Below are positions 50,399 to 59,558 of a stretch of 64,000 nucleotides of DNA, piece after piece. Below the pieces are notes generated by a model. The model had not been told where the DNA came from, ran no database searches, and was given only the letters and a program-made list of their open reading frames with translations. Position numbers and translations under genes: made by a program. The DNA is from Nostoc sp. 'Peltigera membranacea cyanobiont' 210A. GTDB lineage: Bacteria; Cyanobacteriota; Cyanobacteriia; Cyanobacteriales; Nostocaceae. The stretch lies in contig NZ_NOLJ01000011.1 in NCBI RefSeq assembly GCF_002246015.1, positions 94,295 to 158,294 of the forward strand. The letters are read 5' to 3'. How positions within the stretch are numbered: position 1 is the stretch's first letter; every line of letters begins with the position of its first letter.

Positions 50399-52162
50399 TC
50401 ACAAACCTCTGGGGGAACCTTCACCGCGAGGATCGGCGGCTCCTTCTAAAGTTCCATCAGATGTAACAGCGATCGCGTTACCATTACCCCAAGGAGTAGT
50501 TTCCTTAATTTTGTGCCCCCGCCGTCGTAAGTCTTGCAAAGTCAGAGCATCTAAGCCCCAGGATTCAACGCGTAACTCATCTGGCAGCCATTGATGATGT
50601 ATGCGTGGAACAGAAACAGCCGCACCAACATCCATGTTGTATTCCAGCACATTCAGGATTACTTGCAAAACCTGGGTGATGATGGTGCTACCACCAGGCG
50701 CGCCTGCTGCCATCCGAAAATGACCATTTTCTGTGACAATTGTGGGAGTCATACTGGATAGGGGAGTTTTACGGGGTGCAATACTGTTGGCATCGTTACC
50801 AACTAAACCAAAAGCATTAGGCACTCCTGGCGCAGCGGCAAAATCATCCATCTCATTGTTGAGAATAATTCCAGTTGCCGGTGTCACCACACCAGCACCA
50901 AAACTGAGATTAATGGTGAAAGTCAGACTGACGGCGTTGTGTTCTTCATCCACAACATTCAGATGAGTGGTTTGGAGAGATTCATGCGGAAGACAAGGGG
51001 ATGAGGGAAGACGCAGACATTTTGAATTTAAATCTCCTGGCTTGACTTCGGTGGAGGGTCGAGCCATTTGCATATTAATTTCTTGACGGCGTTTTTTGGC
51101 GTAAGCTGGACTGAGCAGTTCTTGTACAGGGACTTTGACAAAATCAGGATCGCCTAAATATTTTGAGCGATCGCTGTAAGCAATCTTCATTGCCTCTACC
51201 ATTAAATGTATTGCGTCTGGATGATGCCATCCCAAAGATTTCAGATCAGTGTCACCGATAATATTTAAAATCTGCAATAGGTGAACGCCTCCTGATGATG
51301 GTGGTGGCATTGAGCAAATTTTAGCTTTGCGGAAGTTGCCACAAACGGGAGTGCGCCAGATTGGTTTGTAGGCTTTCAGGTCTTCGAGAGTAATTAAACC
51401 ACCATTTTTTACCATATCAGAAGCGATCGCACGAGCAATACTTCCGGTGTAAAAACTTTGGGGATTTTCGGTAATTGCTGTTAAAGTGCGTGCCAGATCG
51501 CGCTGCACCAGTTTTTCCCTTGGTTGATAAAATTCACCATTGCGAGTGAAAATTTCTCGCGCGGCGGGATTCTTGAGAATTGCTTCCTGGCGCTGGTTGA
51601 GCCTCTGGGTTAGCACATTGCCAAGAATAAAGCCATCTTTAGCGAGTGCGATCGCAGGTTTCATTACCTCTTGCCAAGAAAGCTTACCATAGCGACGATG
51701 CACTTCATAAAGTCCTGCTACCGTTCCTGGTGTCGCTACTGCCAAATAACCATTAATACTTGCATTCGGACGCACCTTTCCTGCTGCATCCAAATACATA
51801 TTTTTTGTAGCTTTCAAGGGTGCGCGTTCGCGGAAATCTAAGGCTTTCATATCGCCAGTTTTCTCAGAGTGCATCAGCAAAAATCCGCCGCCGCCGATTC
51901 CTGCTGAAAAAGGCTCAACTACAGAAAGTGCAAAGGTTGTGGCTACAGCTGCATCCACTGCATTACCCCCTTTGCGTAACATCAAAATTCCCGCTTCACT
52001 TGCTAGGGGATGGGCTGAAACCACCATTCCCTTCTTGCTGCGTAGGGGTAAAGTTAAGGCGGCTGATGCTACTTGGCTGTAAAGCAAGACGGTGAAAGAA
52101 AAGATTACGCTCGCAACTCGCTTGGGTTTAGCAACAGCAAGCTTTTTTATACCATTCCTCAT
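50399..52162 (-). CDS. ggt: Gamma-glutamyltransferase
   Basis: 587 residues, an exported N-terminal-nucleophile hydrolase that cleaves gamma-glutamyl bonds of glutathione. Basic N-terminus and hydrophobic signal (about 15-37). Conserved parts: GMVVSAHPLASEAG, LRKGGNAVDAAVATTFALSVVEP, SAGIGGGGFLL, RERAP and MPPPSSGGVHL. The autocleavage site is TTHLNVVD (Thr398 is the expected nucleophile), followed by LSFGAGVVTPATGIILNNEMDDF and GAPGGSTIITQV. All active-site regions are intact. A 25-residue low-similarity segment (about 370-395, GDLNSKCLRLPSSPCLPHES) before the nucleophile looks like a repeat-derived insertion. Single gene. Confidence 0.93.
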   Translation of the reverse strand: MRNGIKKLAVAKPKRVASVIFSFTVLLYSQVASAALTLPLRSKKGMVVSAHPLASEAGILMLRKGGNAVDAAVATTFALSVVEPFSAGIGGGGFLLMHSEKTGDMKALDFRERAPLKATKNMYLDAAGKVRPNASINGYLAVATPGTVAGLYEVHRRYGKLSWQEVMKPAIALAKDGFILGNVLTQRLNQRQEAILKNPAAREIFTRNGEFYQPREKLVQRDLARTLTAITENPQSFYTGSIARAIASDMVKNGGLITLEDLKAYKPIWRTPVCGNFRKAKICSMPPPSSGGVHLLQILNIIGDTDLKSLGWHHPDAIHLMVEAMKIAYSDRSKYLGDPDFVKVPVQELLSPAYAKKRRQEINMQMARPSTEVKPGDLNSKCLRLPSSPCLPHESLQTTHLNVVDEEHNAVSLTFTINLSFGAGVVTPATGIILNNEMDDFAAAPGVPNAFGLVGNDANSIAPRKTPLSSMTPTIVTENGHFRMAAGAPGGSTIITQVLQVILNVLEYNMDVGAAVSVPRIHHQWLPDELRVESWGLDALTLQDLRRRGHKIKETTPWGNGNAIAVTSDGTLEGAADPRGEGSPRGL

Positions 52163-52466
52163 AAAATCTTATACATATTTAGCATCTCGGTGTACTTAAT
52201 TTATCAGATTTTGATTACCATTGTTTGCCTAGCTTGCCGTCGTAGGCATCGTTCTCGTACCCCCCACTACGAACTTACTTATATCAATTCTGTATGAAGA
52301 TGCACATAACAAGACCCTCCCTGTAGTCCCCCCTTACTAAGGCTACCGTGTATACACAAGTCAAATTACCCCCCTTAATCCCCCCCTTGGAAAGGTGGGA
52401 AAAAAGAAATCTAGTTCCCTCCCCTTTATAAGGGGAGGGTTAGGGTGGGGTAAAGCCTATCCTTAA
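52163..52466. other. Gap with dispersed repeats
   Basis: Holds a degenerate small dispersed repeat near 52228-52256 (GCTTGCCGTCGTAGGCATCG), a unit AAGGCTACCGTGTATACACA (52338-52357) that recurs at 59349-59368, and copy B of the C/G-run repeat at 52363-52452. No gene seen. Confidence 0.6.
52363..52452. repeat. About 88-bp dispersed C/G-run repeat, copy B (inverted)
   Basis: Read on the minus strand it begins TACCCCACCCTAACCCTC and runs parallel to 44760-44848 with about a dozen differences. It ends 14 bases before the stop of the OpuC-type binding protein gene. Confidence 0.75.
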
Positions 52467-53375
52467 TTACGAATTATTTAATCCCTTCGATTTGCGAAAC
52501 TCCTGGACAACATCTTTAACATCACGTAATTCCCCTTCAACTAAATAGTTTAACTGTCGCATTTCATCTGCCGAAATCTTTCCAGCCAGGGAAGCGATCG
52601 CTGTTCTTAATTCGGGATATTTTTTTAATATTTCTTGTCGGACAATTGGCACAGTCTCGTAAGGTGGAAAATAATGTTTATCATCTTTGAGTACAACTAA
52701 ACCCAAGCGAGAAATTTGCCCGTCAGTGGAATTACCCGCCACCATATCCACTTGTTTTTGAATCAAAGCACGATATATTAAACCCAAGTCCATAATTTGC
52801 GGAGATTTAACAAAACGTAAATCGTAAGTTTTCGCTAATCCGGGAAAACCATCTTCTCTTTCTAAAAATTCGTAACCGAAACCGCCACGCCACTGTGGTG
52901 TATATTGAGTAGCTTGGGAGAGAGTTTGAATATTGTAGCGTCTGGCATCTTCACCCCGGACAATCATCGCAAAAGTGTTTTCAAAACCCAAGCTGGGCAT
53001 CACTTCCAAATTGAACTGCTGGGAGTATGCTTGTTTTAACTTCTCATAAACTTCTTTCGGATCGTTAACTGCTTTTTGCTTCAAAATTGCAGTAAAAGAT
53101 GTGCCTGTGTACTCAATATAAGCATCGATTTTGCCAGCAGTAATAGCACTATGACAAACAAAAGAACCACCTAAACGGGGACGACGAGCTACTTTTAAAT
53201 TAGTTGTCGCTTCAATTTGCTGTGCTAACAGTTCACCTAAAATATCTTGTTCGGTAAAATCTTTGGAGGCAACAATAATATTACCACCGTTATTACTATT
53301 TAAATTCGGTGTACAGCCAACAATTACCAATAACAAGGCAAAACTTATAAAGCAAAGCGTGAAAAATCTTTTCAT
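52467..53375 (-). CDS. Osmoprotectant (OpuC/ProX-type) ABC transporter binding lipoprotein
   Basis: 302 residues. Signal with lipobox LLVIVGC (Cys at about 21), so the protein is anchored outside the membrane. The QAC/OpuAC fold is visible: IIVASKDFTEQDILGELLAQ, GGSFVCHSAITAGKIDAYIEYTG, GLIYRALIQKQVDMVAGNSTDG, FPPYETVPIVRQEIL. Such proteins bind glycine betaine, choline or related solutes; tyrosines of the aromatic cage are likely in EYTG and the later parts, but the ligand is not certain. Its ATG overlaps the stop of the permease gene by one base (TAATG). Confidence 0.9.
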   Translation of the reverse strand: MKRFFTLCFISFALLLVIVGCTPNLNSNNGGNIIVASKDFTEQDILGELLAQQIEATTNLKVARRPRLGGSFVCHSAITAGKIDAYIEYTGTSFTAILKQKAVNDPKEVYEKLKQAYSQQFNLEVMPSLGFENTFAMIVRGEDARRYNIQTLSQATQYTPQWRGGFGYEFLEREDGFPGLAKTYDLRFVKSPQIMDLGLIYRALIQKQVDMVAGNSTDGQISRLGLVVLKDDKHYFPPYETVPIVRQEILKKYPELRTAIASLAGKISADEMRQLNYLVEGELRDVKDVVQEFRKSKGLNNS

Positions 53376-54007
53376 TAACTTTTAATTTTTAATTTATTCT
53401 CCATCCAGCCAATTGCAAAGTCAGCTAATAATGCAATTACTGCCGCCGGAACTGCACCAGCTAAAATTAACTGATCGTTTACTACTGATATACCGCGAAA
53501 AATAAATACTCCCAAACCACCAGCCCCAATTGCGGCGGCAATAGTTGCAATACCAATGGCGATTACTGTTGCAACTCGCACACCTGCCAAAATTACTCCC
53601 ATTGCCAAGGGAATCTCAACTTGTAATAACAATTGTCTATCTGTCATTCCCATACCTCTCCCAGCTTCCCGAATTGCTGGATCGACGCTAGTAATACCTG
53701 TGTAAGTGTTACGAATTATCGGCAGTAAGGAATATACAGTCAGGGCAACAATTGCTGGTACTGCACCAATTCCGCCAATTATCGGAACAGGAATAAGTAA
53801 ACCAAAGAGTGCCAAGCTGGGTATAGTTTGGAGAATATTTGCTATGCCGAGAATTGGTTGGCGGAGATAGGTTTTACGTGTAATTAAAATACCTAATGGA
53901 ATGCCTACAAGGATGGCAATTCCGATAGCGATGCCTACTAAAAATAGATGTTCGAGTGTATGCTGAAGAATTTCTGGGGCATACTTAACCAAGAAGAAAT
54001 TTTTCAT
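53375..54007 (-). CDS. Osmoprotectant ABC transporter permease
   Basis: 210 residues from the ATG at 54007, which overlaps the upstream stop (ATGA). A longer start at 54034 is not needed. Six hydrophobic segments (for example FLVGIAIGIAILVGIPLGI, AIVALTVYSLLPII, TVIAIGIATIAAAIGAGGLG). The EAA-like loop AIREAGRGMGMTDRQLLLQVEIPLA is the contact with the ATPase. Type OpuCB/OpuCD; only one permease gene is present, so it should form a homodimer. Confidence 0.9.
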   Translation of the reverse strand: MKNFFLVKYAPEILQHTLEHLFLVGIAIGIAILVGIPLGILITRKTYLRQPILGIANILQTIPSLALFGLLIPVPIIGGIGAVPAIVALTVYSLLPIIRNTYTGITSVDPAIREAGRGMGMTDRQLLLQVEIPLAMGVILAGVRVATVIAIGIATIAAAIGAGGLGVFIFRGISVVNDQLILAGAVPAAVIALLADFAIGWMENKLKIKS

Positions 54008-54828
54008 AAAGTATCTTGCAGGGAACGCAGACATTGCAGAAATGCGAGGCTTTCTGGATGTTGCGATCGCATAAATTCATCTCTCGTCCCCAATACTACC
54101 AATTCTCCGCTATACATTAAACCAATTCTCGATGCCAAAACTAAGGCTTCTTGAATATCGTGGGTGACAAACACAACAGTTTTACCTAACTCTTGCTGCA
54201 AATGCCGAAACTCTTGTTGCAGTTCGAGGCGCGTAATTGGATCGAGTGCGCCAAAGGGTTCATCCATCAACAACACTGGCGGATCTGCTGCTAAAGCCCT
54301 GGCTACACCGACTCTTTGCCTTTGTCCTCCTGAAAGTTCGTGCGGATAACGTGTGGCAAATTGTGCTGGTTCTAAGCCTACCAGTTGCAACAACTCATAA
54401 ACCCGCATTTTAATTTGTTTTGGTTGCCACCCTTCTAAAGAAGGGACTAAACCCACATTGCGTTCAACTGTAAAATGGGGAAATAAACCAATTTCTTGAA
54501 TGACGTAACCAATTTTTCGCCGCAGTTTAATTTCATCCCATTGAGTTGTGGGAATGCCATCAAATAAAACTTCGCCTTGTGTAGGTGTAAATAGGCGATT
54601 AATTAACTTCATTGTTGTGGTTTTGCCGCTACCACTGCGCCCAAGTAATACCAGTGCTTCTCCTTGGTGAATAGTGAAGTTGAGATTTGACACCAATGGG
54701 CGATGATTGCGGCTAAAAGTGACATCGCGGAATTCGATGGCGGTTTGGTTATTTTGCGGCATGAGTGGCTTTTGGGGGACGCTAGCTATTGTATTATGTG
54801 CTGATTTTGCTAGTGTGCTAACGCCCAT
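54004..54828 (-). CDS. Osmoprotectant ABC transporter ATP-binding protein
   Basis: 274 residues. Walker A LLGRSGSGKTTTMKL, Q-loop VIQEIGLFPHFTV, signature LSGGQRQRVGVARALA, Walker B VLLMDEPFGALDP, switch His in VFVTHDIQEAL. The long N-terminus (about 22 residues before MPQNNQTAIEF) may not be translated; the ATG at 54762 is an alternative start. The C-terminal CBS domains of typical OpuCA are missing, so there is no built-in ionic-strength sensor of that kind. It overlaps the permease gene. Confidence 0.9.
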   Translation of the reverse strand: MGVSTLAKSAHNTIASVPQKPLMPQNNQTAIEFRDVTFSRNHRPLVSNLNFTIHQGEALVLLGRSGSGKTTTMKLINRLFTPTQGEVLFDGIPTTQWDEIKLRRKIGYVIQEIGLFPHFTVERNVGLVPSLEGWQPKQIKMRVYELLQLVGLEPAQFATRYPHELSGGQRQRVGVARALAADPPVLLMDEPFGALDPITRLELQQEFRHLQQELGKTVVFVTHDIQEALVLASRIGLMYSGELVVLGTRDEFMRSQHPESLAFLQCLRSLQDTL

Positions 54829-54843
54829 TTGCTTTTCCTAAAA

Positions 54844-55782
54844 TTAGTCTGAGTGGCGATTTTCTCCAAAGTAGGGAGTACCTAAAGCTTTCGGGGGTGT
54901 AGATTTCCCCAACTTACCTACTAATGCTAATAAAGCGATCGCATAAGGTAGCATTACTAAAAATTGGTAAGGAATATTTGCCCCTAATGCCTGAATTCGT
55001 AGTTGTAAAGCTTCTGTAGCCCCAAACAGCAAACAAGCCAAAGCACTACCTACAGGATGCCATCTACCAAAAATTAATGCTGCGATCGCAATAAATCCTT
55101 TACCAGCACTCATCCCCTCGGCAAAAAATCTTACCTGTACGAGAGTTAAATAAGCACCTCCTAAACTCGCAAGACAGCCACTAATTACCACTGCGATATA
55201 ACGGACAAGTTGTACCGAAATTCCAGCCGTGTCAGCAGCTTTCGGAGATTCACCCACTGCCCGCAATGTCAGCCCAAAGCTAGTTTTAAATAAAATGTAT
55301 GTAGTTAAAATAACTAAGATAAATAATAAATATACCAAAAAATCTTGCTGAAATAGTAGCGGCCCGATCAGGGGAATATTGGCTAAACCAGGAATCATAA
55401 TTGTCCCAATTCCAGGCAACTGCTGCGTACTACTGCCACTAAACACTAACCGCGCTAAAAACGATGTTAATCCAGCTGCGACAAGATTAATTGCTAGCCC
55501 AGATACCAATTGATCGACACGCAAAGTTACACACAAAACAGCATGGAGTAGTCCGACTAATCCCCCTGCAATTAAGGATGCAAAGATACCAAGCCAGGGA
55601 TTACCAGTGTAGAAAGTAGCCACAGCACTAGTAAACGCACCTGTAAGTAACATTCCTTCTAAGGCGATATTTAACACCCCCGAACGTTCCGAGTACAATC
55701 CTCCAAGGGCTGCAAATGCTAAGGGGACGGCTAAACGTAAGGTAGCTATTAAGTAATCGGAGAAGAAGTTGAGATTATTCAT
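54844..55782 (-). CDS. BMP-type (nucleoside) ABC transporter permease 2
   Basis: 312 residues from the ATG at 55782; the longer frame to 55824 starts in repeat DNA. About eight to nine membrane helices. The BPD_transp_2 pattern is clear: LRLAVPLAFAALGGLYSERS, GVLNIALEGMLLTGAFTSA, RVDQLVSGLAINLVAAGL, LRAVGESPKAADTAGISV, GGAYLTLVQVRFFAEGMSAG, GFIAIAALIFGRWHPVGSAL. This is the second permease of NupOPQ/YufOPQ-type importers. It is 15 bases upstream of the osmoprotectant ATPase gene, so the two transporters may share an mRNA. Confidence 0.9.
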   Translation of the reverse strand: MNNLNFFSDYLIATLRLAVPLAFAALGGLYSERSGVLNIALEGMLLTGAFTSAVATFYTGNPWLGIFASLIAGGLVGLLHAVLCVTLRVDQLVSGLAINLVAAGLTSFLARLVFSGSSTQQLPGIGTIMIPGLANIPLIGPLLFQQDFLVYLLFILVILTTYILFKTSFGLTLRAVGESPKAADTAGISVQLVRYIAVVISGCLASLGGAYLTLVQVRFFAEGMSAGKGFIAIAALIFGRWHPVGSALACLLFGATEALQLRIQALGANIPYQFLVMLPYAIALLALVGKLGKSTPPKALGTPYFGENRHSD

Positions 55783-55857
55783 GGAGTTATTTTTAAACGC
55801 AAAGGTTCGCGGAGGGAAGCGCAAAGTATCGCAGAGTTTTCTTTGTGTTCCTCTGCG

Positions 55858-57024
55858 TTAAACCTTTGCGTCCCTTTGCGTTTTTACTCTTATCTCTCTT
55901 TCGACTGCAAAACTGATAGCGATAAATAACACCATAAACCCTTGAATCGCGTAAACTACTGTTACCGGCACACCTGCACTACGCTGCATCACATTTGCAC
56001 CACTGCGAAGGGCTGCAAAAAATAAAGAAGTCAAGACTACACCGACAACACTACCACGACTTAAAAAAGCGATCGCAATGGCATCAAATCCATAACCTGG
56101 GGAAACTTGTTCAAATAGCCGATATTTCAACCCCATCACCTCACAACTCCCAGCTAACCCAGCTAAACCACCCGCAGCAGCCATCACCAGCATAATGGTA
56201 CGTTCAACAGATATGTGGGCATAACGGGCGGCAATCGGGTTAAATCCTACTGCCGTAATTTGATAACCTAGTGGCGATCGCACTAACAATACCCATAAAA
56301 TACCTGCGGCAATTAAACCGAATAAAATCCCAGCATGGGCGAGGCTTTGCGGTAAGATAATCGGCAAGCGGGATGTTTTAGCAATTAATGGCGAATAAGG
56401 ACTAGGCGCACCTGTTGCCATTAATGGATTTTGGACGAGGTAGCTAACTAAATTCACGGCGATATAGTTGAGCAACAATGTAGTAATTACCTCATTCACT
56501 CCGCGTATGGCTTTGAGATAACCAGGAATCCAACCCCAAATTGCACCAAAGAAAAATCCTGCCAAAAGTGCTAAGGGGATATGAATCACCGCAGGTAATC
56601 CTTGCACATATAACCCAATTAAAGTACTTCCCAACGCACCTAGATAAATTTGTCCTTCTCCACCGATATTAAATTGCCCAGCCCGCAACGCTACTAATAC
56701 GCCTAAACTAGCGAACAATAGCGGTGTCATTTTGGTGAGGGTGTTACCAAATCCAAAGTAGGTAGAGAGAGATTCTTGAAATAGGATGCCGTATGCGGTG
56801 ATGGGATTTGCCCCAGCAATTAACATGAGGATAGCACCGACGATGAGGGCGGAGGCGATGGCGATTAACGGTGATAGTATGGGCAGCAATCTAGGATGAA
56901 TTCGATTAATTAGTGTCAGCACGAGCCTAACCAAATAGAACGCTTGCACTGAGACATAACGGGGAACATAGAAAATTGCATTTTGAAACTTTCCTAAAGC
57001 GATCGCCTTTTCTGCATTTCTCAA
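55858..57024 (-). CDS. BMP-type (nucleoside) ABC transporter permease 1
   Basis: 388 residues, about nine helices. Segments typical of the first permease: LIVGAILMLIAGANPITAYG, TLTKMTPLLFASLGVLVALR, AGQFNIGGEGQIYLGALGST, VNEVITTLLLNYIAVNLVSY, ITAVGFNPIAARYAHISVER, GYGFDAIAIAFLSRGSVVGV. The N-terminus is extended by about 40 residues with basic parts, and a later start is possible. A repeat-rich 75-base gap (gcaaaggttcgcgg, cctttgcgt) separates it from permease 2. Confidence 0.9.
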   Translation of the reverse strand: MRNAEKAIALGKFQNAIFYVPRYVSVQAFYLVRLVLTLINRIHPRLLPILSPLIAIASALIVGAILMLIAGANPITAYGILFQESLSTYFGFGNTLTKMTPLLFASLGVLVALRAGQFNIGGEGQIYLGALGSTLIGLYVQGLPAVIHIPLALLAGFFFGAIWGWIPGYLKAIRGVNEVITTLLLNYIAVNLVSYLVQNPLMATGAPSPYSPLIAKTSRLPIILPQSLAHAGILFGLIAAGILWVLLVRSPLGYQITAVGFNPIAARYAHISVERTIMLVMAAAGGLAGLAGSCEVMGLKYRLFEQVSPGYGFDAIAIAFLSRGSVVGVVLTSLFFAALRSGANVMQRSAGVPVTVVYAIQGFMVLFIAISFAVEREIRVKTQRDAKV

Positions 57025-57069
57025 TGTTATATATAGCTTGCCATCTCCTAAAATTAATTTAAGTCAACT

Positions 57070-57696
57070 TTATGTGTTAGTGTTTCCAGCTTGAAAAATC
57101 TGCTCGGCGGTTAAATTCAATTCCGGGAAAGTAGGTGAGATAATGCGATCGCTCCCACGGAACTGTCTGACTTGGTATTCGCCCTCAACTAGTGAATAAA
57201 TCGATATTGTAGGCTCTTTGGAATTGCCAATGAACGATTTGCCTGCAAGAGCTAGGTAATCTACAATCCAATACTCTAGAATACCAACTTCTTCATACAT
57301 ACCACGCTTAGTGTAATAGTCAGTACGCCAATTGGTACTAACTACCTCAATCACCAAAGGAATTGATGCAGCCTGAGTAACAGTAGATTCCTTTTTCCAC
57401 AAAGGTTCATTTACCAGATTGGAGCGATTGATTATTAATACATCTGGAGAATAACCGGATTCATTTTCAGGTGGTTTTACGAGTGCTGTTTTTGGTATGA
57501 AGTAAGGAAGTTTAAGCCGATCGTATTCGATTGGAATTTTTGTAGCTAAAAATCCTGTGATCTCTTCATGATCGCCTAATGGTTGTGTCATTTCTACAAT
57601 TACTCCATCATGCAGTTCATATCGCCCCCCGTCAGGTTTCCACTGTACAAATTCTTCAAAGGTTACTAGCTTGGTTTTAGGTAAAGCTTGAGTCAT
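57070..57696 (-). CDS. Uma2 family (DUF820) nuclease-like protein inside a transporter operon
   Basis: 208 residues. TFEEFVQWKPDGGRYELHDG, EEITGFLATKIPIEYDRLKL, YSPDVLIINRSNL, PLVIEVVSTNWRTDYYTKRG and MYEEVGILEYWIVDYLALAG give the Uma2 order, with Asp in SPDV and Glu in VIEV as PD-(D/E)XK candidates. It sits between the ATPase and first permease of the BMP importer, on the same strand, 75 and 45 bases from its neighbours. It has no expected role in transport, so it may be a later insertion. Confidence 0.88.
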   Translation of the reverse strand: MTQALPKTKLVTFEEFVQWKPDGGRYELHDGVIVEMTQPLGDHEEITGFLATKIPIEYDRLKLPYFIPKTALVKPPENESGYSPDVLIINRSNLVNEPLWKKESTVTQAASIPLVIEVVSTNWRTDYYTKRGMYEEVGILEYWIVDYLALAGKSFIGNSKEPTISIYSLVEGEYQVRQFRGSDRIISPTFPELNLTAEQIFQAGNTNT

Positions 57697-57771
57697 AGAG
57701 TCACCTTTATGAATTTTTTCTGTTTTTATTGTTAATTGTCTACTGATTTAGATTTTCGTTTACTAAATTTA

Positions 57772-59259
57772 TCAAGAAAATCCCCCAGCCATCAACAAAC
57801 CAATTTCTTCTATCTTCGCCGTAGCTGCATCTAAAATAGCCACAAACTCACCTCTGTAGATTACAGCAATGCGATCGCTCATTGCCATCACTTCTTCTAA
57901 CTCAGTAGAAATATACAAAATTGCGGCACCGCGATCGCGTTCTGTTAAGATTCGAGACTGGACGGCTATTGTCGCCCCTACATCTAACCCCCTAGTAGGT
58001 TGCATGGCGATAATTAAAGCTGGTGTTTGCGCCAGTTCTCGCGCTAACACCACTTTTTGTTGATTTCCTCCCGAAAGCTGACTTACCAAGATATCTTTCC
58101 CTGATGCTCGAATGTCAAACTCTTGCATTGCAGCTTGGGCACGATTAGCGATCGCTTCTGGTTGTAACAAAAAATGGCGACAAAATGGCAGATATTTAAA
58201 AGCTTTTAAAATCAAATTTTGGGCGATGCTAAATTGCAACACCAATCCCATTGTCTGCCTATCTTCTGGGATGTAGCCCACTGAGGAATGCTTGGGCGTA
58301 AACTCAATTTTACCCTGCTTAATAGTCCGCACAAGAGCGATGTCTGCGACGGGCTTTGCCAACGCATCAGCTAATTCTCGCTGTCCATTGCCATCGACAC
58401 CAGCAATTCCTAAAATTTCTCCCGCCCGCAGTTCAAAAGATACATTATTTACAGCCGGAATATTTCTTTCATCAACAACTTGTAAATTTTGCACCGACAG
58501 AATGATTTCTCCTGGTAATGTCGGACTTTTATTTAACTGTAAAGCTACTTCTCGTCCTACCATCAATGTTGCTAACTGCTGAGGTGTCGCCGCTTCAGTT
58601 GAAGTTGTTGCTACTACCTTTCCCTGGCGCAAAACTGTGACTGAATCACAGAGATTCATTACCTCTTCTAATTTATGACTGATAAAAATGATTGTGTTAC
58701 CTGCGGCTGCCAATTGGCGCAAGATAGCAATTAATGATTTTACTTCTGGCGGTGTCAAAACTGCTGTAGGTTCATCAAGAATCAACAACTTTGCTCGACG
58801 GTAGAGAACTTTGAGAATTTCTACCCGTTGTTGTGCCCCAACAGATAAATTTTCAACTTTGGCAGTGGGGTCAATTTCTAATCCATAAGCTTGGGATAAT
58901 GCGGCGATTTCTTGCTGTTTATCTTCTAAATTTAGCCGCCAAGTTTTCTCTATTCCTAAGATGATATTTTCTGTGACAGTCAATTGAGGTACAAGCATGA
59001 AGTGTTGGTAAATCATGCCAATGCCTAATTTAATTGCCTCATTTGGTGAGGTGATTTTTATTGGTTGTTCTTGGAGATAAATCTCACCAGCATCAGGTTG
59101 ATAGAGTCCACTAATAATATTCATTAAAGTACTCTTACCCGCGCCATTTTCGCCTAGTATTGCATGAATGCTTCCAGATGCAACAGAGAGATTGATATTG
59201 TCGTTAGCGATAAAAGACCCAAAGCGTTTGGTAATATTGTTTAAGCGTAAATAGTCCAT
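57772..59259 (-). CDS. BMP-type ABC transporter ATP-binding protein (two ABC domains)
   Basis: 495 residues from the ATG at 59259 (MDYLRLNNITKRFG); a longer frame to 59364 runs into a repeat and is not supported. First ABC domain: Walker A LGENGAGKSTLM, signature LSVGAQQRVEILK, Walker B LLILDEPTAVLTP. Second ABC domain: Walker-A-like GVDGNGQRELAD, signature LSGGNQQKVVLARELA, followed by LIIAMQPTRGLDVGA, where the second Walker B has Met-Gln in place of Asp-Glu, as usual in this family. It drives import with the two permeases. Confidence 0.92.
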   Translation of the reverse strand: MDYLRLNNITKRFGSFIANDNINLSVASGSIHAILGENGAGKSTLMNIISGLYQPDAGEIYLQEQPIKITSPNEAIKLGIGMIYQHFMLVPQLTVTENIILGIEKTWRLNLEDKQQEIAALSQAYGLEIDPTAKVENLSVGAQQRVEILKVLYRRAKLLILDEPTAVLTPPEVKSLIAILRQLAAAGNTIIFISHKLEEVMNLCDSVTVLRQGKVVATTSTEAATPQQLATLMVGREVALQLNKSPTLPGEIILSVQNLQVVDERNIPAVNNVSFELRAGEILGIAGVDGNGQRELADALAKPVADIALVRTIKQGKIEFTPKHSSVGYIPEDRQTMGLVLQFSIAQNLILKAFKYLPFCRHFLLQPEAIANRAQAAMQEFDIRASGKDILVSQLSGGNQQKVVLARELAQTPALIIAMQPTRGLDVGATIAVQSRILTERDRGAAILYISTELEEVMAMSDRIAVIYRGEFVAILDAATAKIEEIGLLMAGGFS

Positions 59260-59348
59260 GTTCACTAAACCGATAGCTCGTAGTGAGGACTTTAGTATAC
59301 CTCTTGCAAAAGTCCCTAACACCACACCCCCAACCCCTTCCGTTGGTA

Positions 59349-59540
59349 AGGCTAAGGTGTACACACAAGTCAGATCCAGTTTTACCCTAATACGCTGAGG
59401 ATAAGAAAGCCCCCATTGTAGAGACGCGATTCATCGCGTCTAAAATACTGGCGCATTAGACAGACGCGATAAATCGTCACGCATTAGACAGACAGACGCG
59501 ATAAATCGCCGTCTCTACAAAGACAATTATTCCTGTTTTT
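59349..59540. repeat. Repeat cluster between ATPase and binding-protein genes
   Basis: Contains AAGGCTAAGGTGTACACACA (shared with 52338-52357) and at least three AGACGCGAT-type palindromes (59422-59441 and variants at 59462-59515, two with ATCGCCGTCTC ends). The operon thus has a palindrome-rich stretch between its first and second genes, which can affect mRNA levels of downstream genes. Confidence 0.7.
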
Positions 59541-59558
59541 TAATCTAGTCTGCTAAAC

